In this document: piece by piece, positions 1-13,376 of the stretch
Numbering within the stretch: position 1 is the first letter of the stretch
Layout of the letters: every line of letters starts with the position of its first letter
Notes under the pieces: model-generated
Databases searched by the model: none
Seen by the model: the letters and a program-made list of their open reading frames with translations, nothing else
What the model was told of the DNA's origin: nothing
Program-made: the position numbers and the translations under genes
Origin: Ficedula albicollis
Taxonomy: Eukaryota; Chordata; Aves; Passeriformes; Muscicapidae
Direction: 5' to 3'
Length of the DNA stretch: 64,000 nucleotides
Assembly (NCBI RefSeq): GCF_000247815.1
Contig: NC_021674.1
Location: forward strand, 84,586,602 to 84,650,601

Positions 1-720
1 ATCACTGCACACCATGGGCAGCAACATTCTGGAGATGCTGTTGCAGTAGCATGGCTGGAAAGCATTACCTGAGCTTTCTGCAGATGTCAGCTCCAGGAGG
101 TAACAAAATTACTTAATGCAAAAGAAGAAAATGTGAATGTGAAAACCAAGAGTTTTTCAAAGGCTCATCTGAATTTCTGAGCTGTTGAAGCCCTTGGGGA
201 CTGTTGACAATTCCCAAGGACATCCTCAATGCACATTATTTTCTGTGAATTTTTTTAGCATAATGAGTTAAAAATAAGTTACGAACTCAGTGTAACGAGG
301 AACTCTGCAGCAGGCACCCTGGCATCCTGTGACCATATTACATGTCTTACAATATTAATATTGGATTTTTTCCTCTCTTTTAAAAGCCCTGTTGCTAGTA
401 TCACGTTGGTTATACAGCCTTCTTTACTTCCAGTTTTAAAATTCCTTAAGGTGCTAGAACATACTTTGAAACTGTGAACACAGCTCAGAAACTGGAAGGC
501 GAACACTAAATGATTTTATAAAAATTTCACAACTTTAAGTCCAATATCATACCATATTTTTAAGTGTCTGAGTCACTTGGAAAGCTCGGGACTGTCTGTA
601 TTAATCATGGCCCCAGAAGATCTATCCCAACAGTCAGAAAGCAATTCCATTTGTAGTCAAGGATTGCAAACACAATCTTCCTGGAACTGAAAGTTGTACA
701 TTGTGCAATTTTTATGACTT

Positions 721-760
721 GTATAGCTTTTCTATTTTTTGTATAGCTTTTCTATTTTTA
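721..760. repeat. 20-bp tandem duplication
   Basis: Two copies of a GTATAGCTTTTCTATTTTT unit lie head to tail at 721-740 and 741-760, differing only at the last base. This is a replication-slippage type duplication in AT-rich intron sequence, with no sign of function. Confidence 0.85.
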
Positions 761-2855
761 GTTATTTCAAACCTGCAATACATCATATAATCCTCCTTAA
801 AGTGTCATCCATAATGCAATTGACATTAACTTGGCATAAATTATTTGCTTTCTTAAATTTATGTAGTTGTTGTTTTATCTAACAATGTTACACAAACAAA
901 ACTTTATTTTTCTCTGATATAAAGTTGATGTGAGTACAAACTGGTAATTGCGTGTTTCCAGTTAAGGACTTCAAAACAATTAACAAAAAAAAAATTACTC
1001 CCCCTCCCAGTACTTTCTTTCTTTTAAAAATATGCATGTGTTATGAAGTCTAACAACCGCTCCATTATTTCAGCAAGCCATTTATTTAAATATTTGCCTC
1101 TATAGACATTTGGAAAAGTTTCTCTGAGGTTTAAGAAAGACTAATATAATGTCACTTTGCAGCTTCTTTGAATATACAATGAGAAGAACAATTTTTGGGT
1201 TTTTTTTGCCTTTCTAGAAATGCAGCTTCAAGGTATAAGAGATCAGTCAGTGACAAGTGTTCATACAGAACTCTCCAGCCTTGTTCTTGCTCACTGAAAT
1301 AGTGATGTCATGTATTTGGCTACTTACAGAAATCCTTTGAGAGACCTTGTGTCTCACCCTGGCTGAGCCGGGGACAGGGGACTGGCCACACCAGCTCATT
1401 ACTTTTGTACCATAACCCTGAGGGTTGGGTTCTGCCACCATTTTTACTTTCTAGGCTTTCCTATCCCTGTGATTGCAGTCCTTTGCCTTTGACTGTGTGC
1501 TTATTTGAACAAATCCAAGGTTTGTCAAATCCTTGGTGTTTGCTGCTTCCACAGGGTATGGCTGGGTGAATTCTGGAAATCCAGTGCTGCAGCCAAGTCA
1601 TCCTACAGCACTGGCATGTGCTGCTGAGCACTTTTCCATGCACTTTGGTTTTTCTTGATGGCAAAAAGAAATAACAGTGCCAGGAAGCACACTCAGAATA
1701 AAGATATTTTTTTGCAAGCATGACAGCTACCTTAGGTTGAGCTTGTGGCCAGCTGTACAGGGTTTCTCTAAATTCTCTGGCCATTTCATAGCAGGGTGGT
1801 TTTGCAGGCCTAGAATTCACTGACAAACTGCTGACTGATTTTTTAATCTTTTTGTTTTTAAATTTATGTTGGGGGTTTTTTTGCAGTCAGTGGTGTTGCA
1901 CAGGATGAATTGAAAAGATTTAGTAGGATACCATGTTTTTGAATTTACTTTGATTAAATGAGTTGTGCAATTTATAGAGGTACTGGGTGTATGTATTCCT
2001 CAAATTCCATTTCATTTAGCAGAGTCTTTTAGGTTTAAAGGTATAAAATATGCTTAGTTAGTAAAAGTAAGGAAATATTTATTCAACGTGAGGACCTTGT
2101 TCTGACTTTTCTGAAAGCCTTGGGAAATATTTTCAGTGTATATACAGTGGAGGCTCAGCTGTTTAGTTTGAGCTTGCTCTTTTGGGACAGCTGTGCTTAC
2201 CAGTTGGCTATTGGAAGCTCTGGAGAGCTGCCCTTTAACTTTCATCCAGGCAGGTCTGAAAAATCTCTCTTACCTCTGAAATTCATGCAGTCTGCTTGTG
2301 GACAAATGCAGATAAGGAAAAGCTCTTATCTGTGGTCTCTGTAGTGAATAGTACCACAGCAGAGGTAGTGAAAGCTCACTTAGACACTTTCACTAGGCGT
2401 ATAAACCTGCATGAGATTTATTCTCACTGGGAGTAAAAGAGTAAATGAAATGTGAAATGTAAAACAGTAAATTAAATCTTGTTTCTTAAGATAAGTAAGT
2501 ATAGCACCTTTAATATGACAGGAGGTGGATTTGCTTCCTCAAAGGAGGAAAACTGGCTAATCTTCCTTTTCCCAGTCACAGCTTGGTCCCAGCAGAGCTG
2601 CCAGCAGCAACAGCACCGGGTCCTTCCAAGGCCCTGGGCTCACCACACAGGAGAAGCAGCTCAAAGTAATTTCTCACACACCTGAATTTCCTTGAAGGCT
2701 GATGAAAAATACTTAAGGAATCAAATAAGGAATTCTGAGACACTACATAACTGCAGGGTCAGACAGCTTTTCACTAAATAAAGAAAAACAGTAATGTACT
2801 TATATGCTGCTTTCTTAACTGATCTACCAACAATATGCCATCAATATACACCTGT

Positions 2856-3270
<415 letters not shown>

Positions 3271-4429
3271 CTGGATGGTGACCAAAATTTTGGCATTATT
3301 GTGAAATATCAAATCACTCTTTTAAATTCGTATTGCAAGACCCAATGATGCTTTAATATTTAGAGACAGCCCACCGATTCCCTTCAGCAACAGAGGTTCC
3401 CACTGCTTTTCTGTCATACAGCTCCTCATATGAAATAGGTGTGCCTGCAGCAGAGCTCTGATGCCTTGTAGAAAATCCATCCCCACAGCACAAGCCTCTT
3501 CAGTTTGTGATTTCATGAATACCGAGTTGGCAGGGTTGGTTAAGCAGGAGCTATGAGGGGTGGATACAGCCCCACAGCCTCTGTCCTGCCCTAACATTTG
3601 CCACCAAGTGTGGCACCGTGTCAGCTGCTGATAACGAGGTGCCAAATACCTGCTATTGCCTCCCCAGCCATCAGCAAAAGCGCCTTTGTGGTGATGCATT
3701 TCTGAATCCAGTTAATCAGTCAGTTCACTGGTGTGCCCAAATTAAGGGCACAACCTCTTTAGAGAGATTAGGGCTGACTCAGAGGGGCAAAACTGAGAAC
3801 TCCAGCCATCTCCCAGAGACTGGAACACCACCACCGTCTACCCAGCACCTTTTCCCATGAGAAGATAATCAGGGGATGCTCCTGGTAAATAGGAGCCATG
3901 GTGGGCTTCAGCAGTGGTCACTGGAACTGCAAGACTGAGGAGGGACAGGCCTGAAGTCCTAACACAGCCTCAGAGAGCTCAGACTCCATGTCAGAGACAC
4001 TGCAGATTATGGATGAAACCCAAACTTCTGCCTCAGTCACACAAGTGAAATACTTAAAGCTGAGCAGCATGAATTTATACCAGTGCAGACAACTTTAACG
4101 TTACGTAGGCTTGTAAAACGCTCACTCCATTTGTTGGATCTCTTTTTAATGTCTTTCCATGGCTCTGAACTGAAATTACTTTCTAAGAAAAGCAGCTGAG
4201 AAAGTTTTTCTCTATTCTAGTGGAAAACAAAGAAAATTAAATCCTTTTAATGAAGTTAAGAAAGGAAGGGTGTTTGGCTAGTTGCAACAAGACAAACAAT
4301 TAACTTGTTTTTTATCCCTGCTGAAATTGGATTTTAAGATGTCACAGGCACTAAAGAATCTGGCAACAGGTAATTTTAGTAATGCTAATGCAAGACCAAG
4401 CCCATGCAGAAATATTAATTTGCTTCTTG

Positions 4430-4590
4430 CTTCTCCTTTCCCTCCTTACTCAAAGTAACTACCTTCTCCTTTCCCTCCTTACTTGAAGTAACCATGCTGT
4501 ATTTTTAGCTTAGCCTGAATTTTTGGCTTCTCCTTTCCCTCCTTACTCAAAGTAACTATGCTGTATTTTTAGCTTAGCCTGAATTTTTGC
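4430..4590. repeat. Nested tandem duplication, 33- and 64-bp units
   Basis: A pyrimidine-rich core (CTTCTCCTTTCCCTCCTTAC) occurs three times, starting at 4430, 4463 and 4527. The second and third copies share a longer 64-bp unit that includes ATTTTTAGCTTAGCCTGAAT. This suggests two successive duplication events, the second copying a larger block. It is intronic, and no function is inferred. Confidence 0.85.
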
Positions 4591-7500
4591 TCTGAACTAA
4601 AGAGCCAGGTGAAGATTTAAGCAGATTAACATTAAAAGGCTGTTAAAAAACCCCATCAAAGCCAGCTCAACCTGTACATGCAGGATAACTCTTTGACTTC
4701 ATTCTTTTCAAGTGAAGAAATTGTTGTCTTGGGATTTTGCAACCATGACATTAGAAGAGGCATGCAAATATGGTTTCTAAAAATGAAAGCTATTAAAGTG
4801 GCTGAAGCCATTCTCAATGCCCAGGTGAGGTATCTGCAGGTTTTTGTGCTGCTCCCTGTCAGTGTGAGACATTGATATTATTTAAATCATTTAGGCTGAC
4901 ATTTACTTCTTTACTTTCTCTGCCACAAACTCTGAAGTCAGTGGAAAGCCTGCAGGATTACTGGGAAATAATGACAGTCACTGGGCTGGCACTGCCAGGA
5001 ATGAAGTAAGACTCTCCTTTCCTTTTACCTCTTTGCAAACAGTAATGACAAGTGAAGGCCAGGGCTCTGAATAGTGCAAGGGCCACTCTGGAGCCTCACA
5101 GTGCTATCCCCTGATCAGTGACAGCAGAAAAGCTCAAAGTTTGAGCCACCAAGCCCAGCAAAAACCAGGATAAGCCTGATGTGTCTCTTCCCTGTCTCTT
5201 CCTGACTCCTGCTGAACCTCTCTATCACCAAAATACCCCTCAGCAGCAACTTTAAAAAATGCCTCTAGAAAAGTACTAGAGTTCTGCATGCCTTGACCTA
5301 ACTTGAAAAAAATCGGATTTTTTTCTGTTTTCCCACCACCCACTGCTTATTTTCCCTCTCCAGACTGTGTATTTATGGTGAGTTGCACTTTCCCTTAGCA
5401 TGGCTGATTAGTTTTCCATTTCCTTTGCAAAGGCTGTGGAAAGGAGAGGTTGTAAATTAAACAGCGGCAGGGCATGAGCACAGATCCTGGAAGGTGAACG
5501 TCTGCACTCATGCTAAACTCTTGGAGTGGTCCTTGGCACTTCTGGCCAGGCCACTTAACACCCTCCTGACCCAACTGAGAGCGTGTTCCAGGAGCCAGCA
5601 TGGGCTAGCAGCAATTCCCAGTGGGCAGTGTGGATGCAGCCAACATGTTATGGATGCTAAGAGAGCTTTAGAGCCTGAAGCATTTTCCAGGACAGCTGGC
5701 CTCACAGAGAGGAGTCCTGGGCATGGTTAATCTCCAGGATACATGCAGCCAGAAAATTCTTTTTCTGTTTTTTCCCAGTGGGAAAAATACTATTGTAAAC
5801 CCACCAAAATTGATAGTGAAACCCAAGGGCAGGTTCAGTATCAGAGATTATTTTTAACTCCTTGTTTTGAAACCAATTAAACTTCCCAGAGGAGGAACCT
5901 TTTGGGAGGTGGAAGGCAGACCAGTCTAATGGAGGGGGTTAAATTCACATCTCACCAGATGACAAGGCATTCATGTGCAAGCTGGTCCTCTGTGTCTATC
6001 AACAACTGAAACTTCCTACAAAGGAGTCACTGACAGAGATTTGGAACTTGCTCCCTGCTTTGGTTGACAGTTGAAATTTGAGATGCTGCAGATGGCTTTT
6101 TTTTTTTTACACTGTTGTCTCTTGGAGACTATATTTGTAGAAGATACAGGTCCTCTGTCTAATACTTTTTCCCTTTGCTGTAAAATCTGTAAGGCTATCT
6201 ACATTGTGATCATTTTGGGGTTTTTTTTCTAAACAAAAGAAAGACAAATTAGTCACATGTAAAATGTAGCTACAGTTTACTGGTTTCAGCAAAATCAGAG
6301 CTGTGCAAATTATGGCTACTGAAAAGAAGACAGATTCAAGATCCACATCAGGTCAGAAAGAGGCAGCAAAATGTTTACCTCTACCCAAAGCTAGAATTTG
6401 TTTTTCGGACATTAATCTTTTTGTCTCATCTCATACTTGCTAACAGTACATGTTAATTTTGAAATAAAAAGTAATTTTTAAGGGAAAAGTTGAAACTTAT
6501 TTTGTAGAAAGCTAAGGGCTTCCTCATTTCTTAATTGTATTTGCTATTTGCCCCGTGGTTCATTCCTGGGTTAAAGCAGGCTTGCAAGGCTCTATAAATG
6601 ACTTCAGTTTCCATGCTGTATTCCCTCAGTGATATATCATTTTTAGGTATTTTGGTTGGTCATAGTAAAGATACAAGCAAGGCAAGCCCTGTGATGATTT
6701 TCAACCTGTTCCAGTGTACTGCTGCTTTCAGCAGCTTTCTGCCTTCTTGGCAGGAGACAGTGCATTGTTATAGGAGCAGTGGTCTTTAGAAAATACTTAT
6801 TAGAGATACTAGAGTGTTCCTCCTATGTCCATGGTGTATTCCACCTTGTGGGTTATCAGCTTGGTTCTATGCTGCCAACAGAAAGAAATGACCAATGCTT
6901 ACCCAACACCAGAGATTTCCCAGCTGCAGGAGTGAAAAATCTTTGGTAGGCCAGCTAATCTGCATCACCTCTCTCACCATTTTCCAGGCACGTTCTGGCT
7001 GTCAGGTGATAAAACAAATGCTTTGGAGGTTTGGACTGGAACTAATGGTGACACTGCTAGTGTGGTCTTCATGTGAAGTTCACAGTTGGATTTGAAATGG
7101 GTTAACTCAAAAGAGCAGAAAGCTGTAAAACAACATGTGAGGAGTCATGATAGGGCACAGGGCTCAATCCAGCCCTCTGACAGTGGCTGTGTCTCAAGGC
7201 AGGCTTCATCAGCTGGGTGCAAGGCCCCAGAAAGCAGCAGCAATACTTTCCTCCAAAGATTCATTTCCTTCAAATCAGAGGTATTCCTAGGCATGGGACA
7301 CCCCATGGGCTGGGGAGAGGGATGATTTGTCCATGCCCAGCTGAAATGGGCTGGAAAGGCTGCACTGCAGGCAGCTGGCACTGCTGCCACCCTCCCTGAA
7401 CCTGGCCAGTCCCTTTCAGCCACACGGCCACTCCAGAGAATAAATGTCTCAGCCCCCATCAGGCCTTGTGGCATGTTTGTCTAGTGGTGTCAGCCACTTG

Positions 7501-9372
7501 AACTGTCTCCTCTGTGACTCCTGTTTGTACTTTCTGGCAGCTGGGAAGCACAGTAATCAAAACAGGGGTAGGGTGATATATAAAAGTTTATTTTTTTGAC
7601 TCAATGATGATCTAATAGCTTATCATTCCTCATGCCTCATGCATCCAAGATGTTTTTCCAGATGAAGCCTGGGAAACATGAATCTTTGTGAAACAAGTCT
7701 ATGTTACTCCTTAGATGGTCAGCATGCATTACTCACATAAAAGTATTCCAGATGAAACCACAAGTTTTCCTGAAAATGACAAAATTAATGGAATTATACC
7801 AGCATAAACTCTGTTCTTTGTAAATCCATCCCATAATTTTACTAGAGAAAAGTTTACCTTGGAATTAAGAAAATGAAGTTAAAGTGGTATAAATCTGCTT
7901 TAGTGATGACTGTGTTTCCTCTTTTAATTTTCTGAAATTCTTTTCTGCTTTCATGCGGATTATACTTATTTAGAAAGACACCTGGATATGGAATTTTCAG
8001 AAATCTATTTTCTTCCTGAGAGGACATTTATGCTTATTCCTCTTTTTTTTTTTCCCCAAACAAAGGAATTATTGTTGATATAGTCCTTGGTGAACATAAT
8101 CCATGTGTTACTATGCACCACTGTTACAATAATAAATTTTAAAAGCGTAAAATAAGTATTTGATTAAGCAAAAAGGCTTTTCTGATTCTCATGCTGTACC
8201 TCAGCAAGTACGTCTGCTGTAACTTTGCTACTTTCCTACACTACTTGCAAACAGCAAACCCCACTATGGCAGCAGTGTCAACAGGATGAAACAAATATTT
8301 ATTCTTCAGTGCATGAGGCTCAGCACTGGAATGCTGTTCTTCCTAGCACCTGTATGACAAGCACTTTTCCAGGACAGCAAGCAGACCAGGTGGAAGGATG
8401 AAGGCAGCAGTGGTTTACATAGCTAGACTGGCCACAGGTCCTCTCCCAGTCTGTACAGGAATGACAGCCCTGTGGTTTGGTTATTCAAGCTGTTCACTGA
8501 GTGGAGAATTGACAAAGAGTATCCATAGCTCCGTGCCAAAAGTCCAACAAGGAGGGCAAGCAGCAAATGCGTGCTCTCACAAAGGCACATTGGCAAAGTA
8601 TAACACTGTCAAAAGGAACAAAGACCTTTTCTTCTTTGCTCAAATCATGATGCATATGAGGACAGGAGACTGGGGTTAGACAGCACAATGCTTTAGGCTT
8701 CAAAATTTAGAAATTCAGGAAACTCCAGGATTACTAAGGTCAGATATTTTTTCTGTTCTTCATTGTATTAGTCATTAGGTTTTATCACTCTCCTCTGGCC
8801 ATCGTGACAGAAACAAATTTTGCAGATGATGGGAGTCATCTGCAGAAGCAAAACCAAGAATGAGGTCTGCATTCCCTTGGCCTACTTCATTCACAATCCA
8901 GAGTCTGACACAATCCAGAGTCAGATAGAGAGCCTGTCACATCCAGAGCCTGCTTCACACAGCATTAGAGCCCAACCACACAGCACTGCTCTTCCAGTGC
9001 AGCCACAGCTCCTACCTGGTCCTGTCACAACCTCCTGGAAATGTGATTCTTTTTCATTTCTTCAAGTTGGACAAAATAACAATAATAATAATAATGAACA
9101 TCTGCAGAGTCCAGGAAAATGACCTTGAATAACCACTATGAAAACTATTAATTTTAATCAGCCTCTGAGATGTTATGAACAGTTGTATCTCTACATGGTT
9201 ATCCTGTGAAAGTCACACCACTGAAGCCAGGTAAACTTAGTTGTGGCTATCCCAATCCCTTGGGGCTAAAGCCATCCATTCCAATGTGGGGTGGTTTTTG
9301 CTGAGGACTTCTAAGCCAACAAGGTCAATTTGATGCCCCATCCTCCTCTCCTTCTGACATTTGAGAAAGTGT

Positions 9373-10997
9373 CCCTTCCCTTCCCTTCCCTTCCCTTCCC
9401 TTCCCTTCCCTTCCCTTCCCTTCCCTTCCCTTCCCTTCCCTTCCCTTCCCTTCCCTTCCCTTCCCTTCCCTTCCCTTCCCTTCCCTTCCCTTCCCTTCCC
9501 TTCCCTTCCCTTCCCTTCCCTTCCCTTCCCTTCCCTTCCCTTCCCTTCCCTTCCCTTCCCTTCCCTTCCCTTCCCTTCCCTTCCCTTCCCTTCCCTTCCC
9601 TTCCCTTCCCTTCCCTTCCCTTCCCTTCCCTTCCCTTCCCTTCCCTTCCCTTCCCTTCCCTTCCCTTCCCTTCCCTTCCCTTCCCTTCCCTTCCCTTCCC
9701 TTCCCTTCCCTTCCCTTCCCTTCCCTTCCCTTCCCTTCCCTTCCCTTCCCTTCCCTTCCCTTCCCTTCCCTTCCCTTCCCTTCCCTTCCCTTCCCTTCCC
9801 TTCCCTTCCCTTCCCTTCCCTTCCCTTCCCTTCCCTTCCCTTCCCTTCCCTTCCCTTCCCTTCCCTTCCCTTCCCTTCCCTTCCCTTCCCTTCCCTTCCC
9901 TTCCCTTCCCTTCCCTTCCCTTCCCTTCCCTTCCCTTCCCTTCCCTTCCCTTCCCTTCCCTTCCCTTCCCTTCCCTTCCCTTCCCTTCCCTTCCCTTCCC
10001 TTCCCTTCCCTTCCCTTCCCTTCCCTTCCCTTCCCTTCCCTTCCCTTCCCTTCCCTTCCCTTCCCTTCCCTTCCCTTCCCTTCCCTTCCCTTCCCTTCCC
10101 TTCCCTTCCCTTCCCTTCCCTTCCCTTCCCTTCCCTTCCCTTCCCTTCCCTTCCCTTCCCTTCCCTTCCCTTCCCTTCCCTTCCCTTCCCTTCCCTTCCC
10201 TTCCCTTCCCTTCCCTTCCCTTCCCTTCCCTTCCCTTCCCTTCCCTTCCCTTCCCTTCCCTTCCCTTCCCTTCCCTTCCCTTCCCTTCCCTTCCCTTCCC
10301 TTCCCTTCCCTTCCCTTCCCTTCCCTTCCCTTCCCTTCCCTTCCCTTCCCTTCCCTTCCCTTCCCTTCCCTTCCCTTCCCTTCCCTTCCCTTCCCTTCCC
10401 TTCCCTTCCCTTCCCTTCCCTTCCCTTCCCTTCCCTTCCCTTCCCTTCCCTTCCCTTCCCTTCCCTTCCCTTCCCTTCCCTTCCCTTCCCTTCCCTTCCC
10501 TTCCCTTCCCTTCCCTTCCCTTCCCTTCCCTTCCCTTCCCTTCCCTTCCCTTCCCTTCCCTTCCCTTCCCTTCCCTTCCCTTCCCTTCCCTTCCCTTCCC
10601 TTCCCTTCCCTTCCCTTCCCTTCCCTTCCCTTCCCTTCCCTTCCCTTCCCTTCCCTTCCCTTCCCTTCCCTTCCCTTCCCTTCCCTTCCCTTCCCTTCCC
10701 TTCCCTTCCCTTCCCTTCCCTTCCCTTCCCTTCCCTTCCCTTCCCTTCCCTTCCCTTCCCTTCCCTTCCCTTCCCTTCCCTTCCCTTCCCTTCCCTTCCC
10801 TTCCCTTCCCTTCCCTTCCCTTCCCTTCCCTTCCCTTCCCTTCCCTTCCCTTCCCTTCCCTTCCCTTCCCTTCCCTTCCCTTCCCTTCCCTTCCCTTCCC
10901 TTCCCTTCCCTTCCCTTCCCTTCCCTTCCCTTCCCTTCCCTTCCCTTCCCTTCCCTTCCCTTCCCTTCCCTTCCCTTCCCTTCCCTTCCCTTCCCTT
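9373..10997. repeat. (TTCCC)n pentanucleotide array, about 325 copies
   Basis: An uninterrupted TTCCC array (GGGAA on the - strand) of about 1625 bp starts at 9373 and ends at 10997 before AAAGACTGACAC. It is pure polypyrimidine on + and polypurine on -, so it is a candidate for intramolecular triplex (H-DNA) formation. All three frames are open on both strands only because the unit lacks stops, and the large translated frames of repeating Phe-Pro-Ser-Leu or Arg-Glu-Gly-Lys are not genes. Perfect copy identity indicates recent expansion, or consensus smoothing in the assembly. Confidence 0.97.
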
Positions 10998-11280
10998 AAA
11001 GACTGACACTATTTAAAAAATTTTCTAGCTCTGCTCATCATTTGTGAGTTGTTTCAGATCTGATGAAGGTTTAATATTATTTGGTCTCCAGTTTGAGTAC
11101 ATTTAAATTATTTTTCACTCCTAGTGCTATATATTGATCTGTAATCACTGGGCAGAAATTTGTCTTGCACAGTGCTTGAGTTCTCTGCAATCAACCCTGT
11201 GTACAAGGCACATCACTTTGCTCCACTACAAATTCCTGCACAGCAGAGCCCCTGAAAGATGAGCTCCCAAAGCCACAGCA

Positions 11281-11318
11281 GAGAAACAAATTCCAGCTTG
11301 AGAAACAAATTCCAGTTT
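11281..11318. repeat. 19-bp tandem duplication
   Basis: GAGAAACAAATTCCAG plus three bases occurs twice, starting at 11281 and 11300, with two differences near the end of the unit. It is a small slippage duplication in intron 1. Confidence 0.75.
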
Positions 11319-13277
11319 TGGCTCACTAACCCAATTGCACTGTCCCTACAATACTTTGTTAGCCTGTCGGAATCCCACCACTTTCATGTCATATTCTAAT
11401 CAGTTAGATCTGCAACTGAGATCCAGACTACAAATTCATTGCCAATGGCAACAACCATATCATGGCTTTAAATCAACTTTTGTGTGTGTGTATAATTACA
11501 ACATTATTATTACTTTTTTAAGGGAAAATACTATGGAGCCAAAATCATCATGTCCCATTGGCAAGAGGGGCTACACATTAAGTTCAAAGAGCCCCTTTGC
11601 ATTATCTGATTCTAACAGCATTAGTAACACAGCCTAATCCAACCTGCCATTTCAAGAGCTTTAGGGAGAACAAATTGCCATCAGCAGGGAAAAGACTTGG
11701 AATAGCACGCAGCCTGTCCTCTCCTGACATCCTACTCAGCAAATTCCTCACAGATTTCCTCCTGATGTCAGTAAAACTGATATAAAGGTTATTTCATAAA
11801 ATCTTGTGTGGATTCTAACTTGTGAAAATGGAAGGATCCATGCCCAGAACAACAATAAAGGCTCAAGTAAATAACCATAGCATTTGTCCTTTGTGCATAA
11901 AGCTTAACAAATGACTGAACCAGAGGAGGGGCTGAGGAGTTCCCATGCTGAGTACCAATGCTGTGAGCACATATTGAAATGAGAAGCCAATAAATGTCAA
12001 AATCAAGGTGACTGATGACATAAATTCTTCTTGTTTGACTGGAAACTGTTAGGAAAGGTTTCCAGTTAAATATGCAATATGATAAGGAGTGGGGGAAAAA
12101 AAGAGTAGAATTAAATGCTAAAGTTGCTATAAATCATATGAGTTATTTCTTCAGGGAACACAATCCCTTCAGCGGATCAGGAATGCTGTAAGAAATGGAG
12201 ATGTGATCAGGACTGACAGCAGGAGGTCATTTGTTACCAGTGTTAGACTGGCAGTGTCCCCAGAATCAGTTTTGGAACCCTGGTGAAACAACGGATAAGC
12301 AAAGTTTTGGGATTTGGGTATTTCCATACTGAAATAATGTCATGCAAATACTGAGAAACTTTTCTTTATCGTGATGCCATCAGAAATGCAGATGGAGATG
12401 CAAAAGGAAAATACTGAGCACTCCTTTCCAGCACACAGTGTTTCAGCCAGCATCACTGGTATGTTCTGGCTACTTCACGCTGCTCTAATTAAAACTCAGT
12501 CATCCTTACAGCTGCTTTATATTCCTAGAGCACTGCACAACAGCTGGATCATGCCGTTGATCTTGGCCCTTAAACTCCTTGGAAATTACTGTGTGAATAG
12601 CAAAATCTTGGCCCTTTCTGTCACCATTTAACTTCTGTCACCTGCATCTCTGGCTTCAGCACATGGCACCTTTGCATTTGGGTAACGTGTTGAGAAAGCA
12701 TCAACATCATAAGGGAAGACAGAGTAAGTGTTAGCATTACTCTGATTTTGGCAGGGTTTCACACTAAGCAAGGCTGTTAGGGGCAGTGTCCCTGCGTGTG
12801 GCAGACTGTCTGCCACACTTACTGTCAGGTAAGGCTTGATGCAAAATAAATCTACAAGTTTAAAAGACATTTTGAAAGTGGTCAAGTTCAATCTCCTTTA
12901 ACAGCAATCATATGCTAATTAGCCAGATGATATAAAACACCAGGTCAACTGGTTAAGCCCCTCTGTTCCCATTTTAATGAATTTTGAAAAAAGATAACTT
13001 TGCATTTGTCCTTTGTGAGCCTCTATGGATTCACATTGAGCATAAGCACACTTGAAATATGCATTCCTAATTTCTCTGTTAACAGGTTGATAAGCCTGTA
13101 AGTCAACTGCTCAGTCTTTACATGGCCTCATGAACTGTTATCTCAGCTCCCATAAGGACAGATGGATCAAAGTGGCTGTCTTGAGTTACGGTGTGACTGG
13201 GTGGCACACCACCTTTCATGAAGTCTAACATACTCAGCTAAGTGCACCTGGTTGATTATGCAATGTTTCAAGTTGAT

Positions 13278-13376
13278 GATGTGTCTCAACAAGCTGTAAG
13301 TTAAATTTAACATTAATTGTGCAGGTTGCTGATGTGTCTCAACTAGCTGTAAGTTAAATTTAACATTAATTGTGCA
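13278..13376. repeat. 53-bp tandem duplication
   Basis: The segment beginning GATGTGTCTCAAC and ending in ATTAATTGTGCA is present at 13278 and again at 13331, with one clear mismatch (CAACAAGC versus CAACTAGC). It is an AT-rich intronic duplication with no coding potential. Confidence 0.85.

Noticed and set aside
3320..3870. Pair of overlapping 80-125 codon frames after the first G tract
   Set aside because: No domain or family resemblance, no splice context, and the lengths are within chance expectation.
9237..11016. Very long open frames on both strands (up to 590 codons) of repeating five-residue units
   Set aside because: They are produced by the stop-free TTCCC pentamer in every frame. 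No homology, no splice structure and no codon bias.
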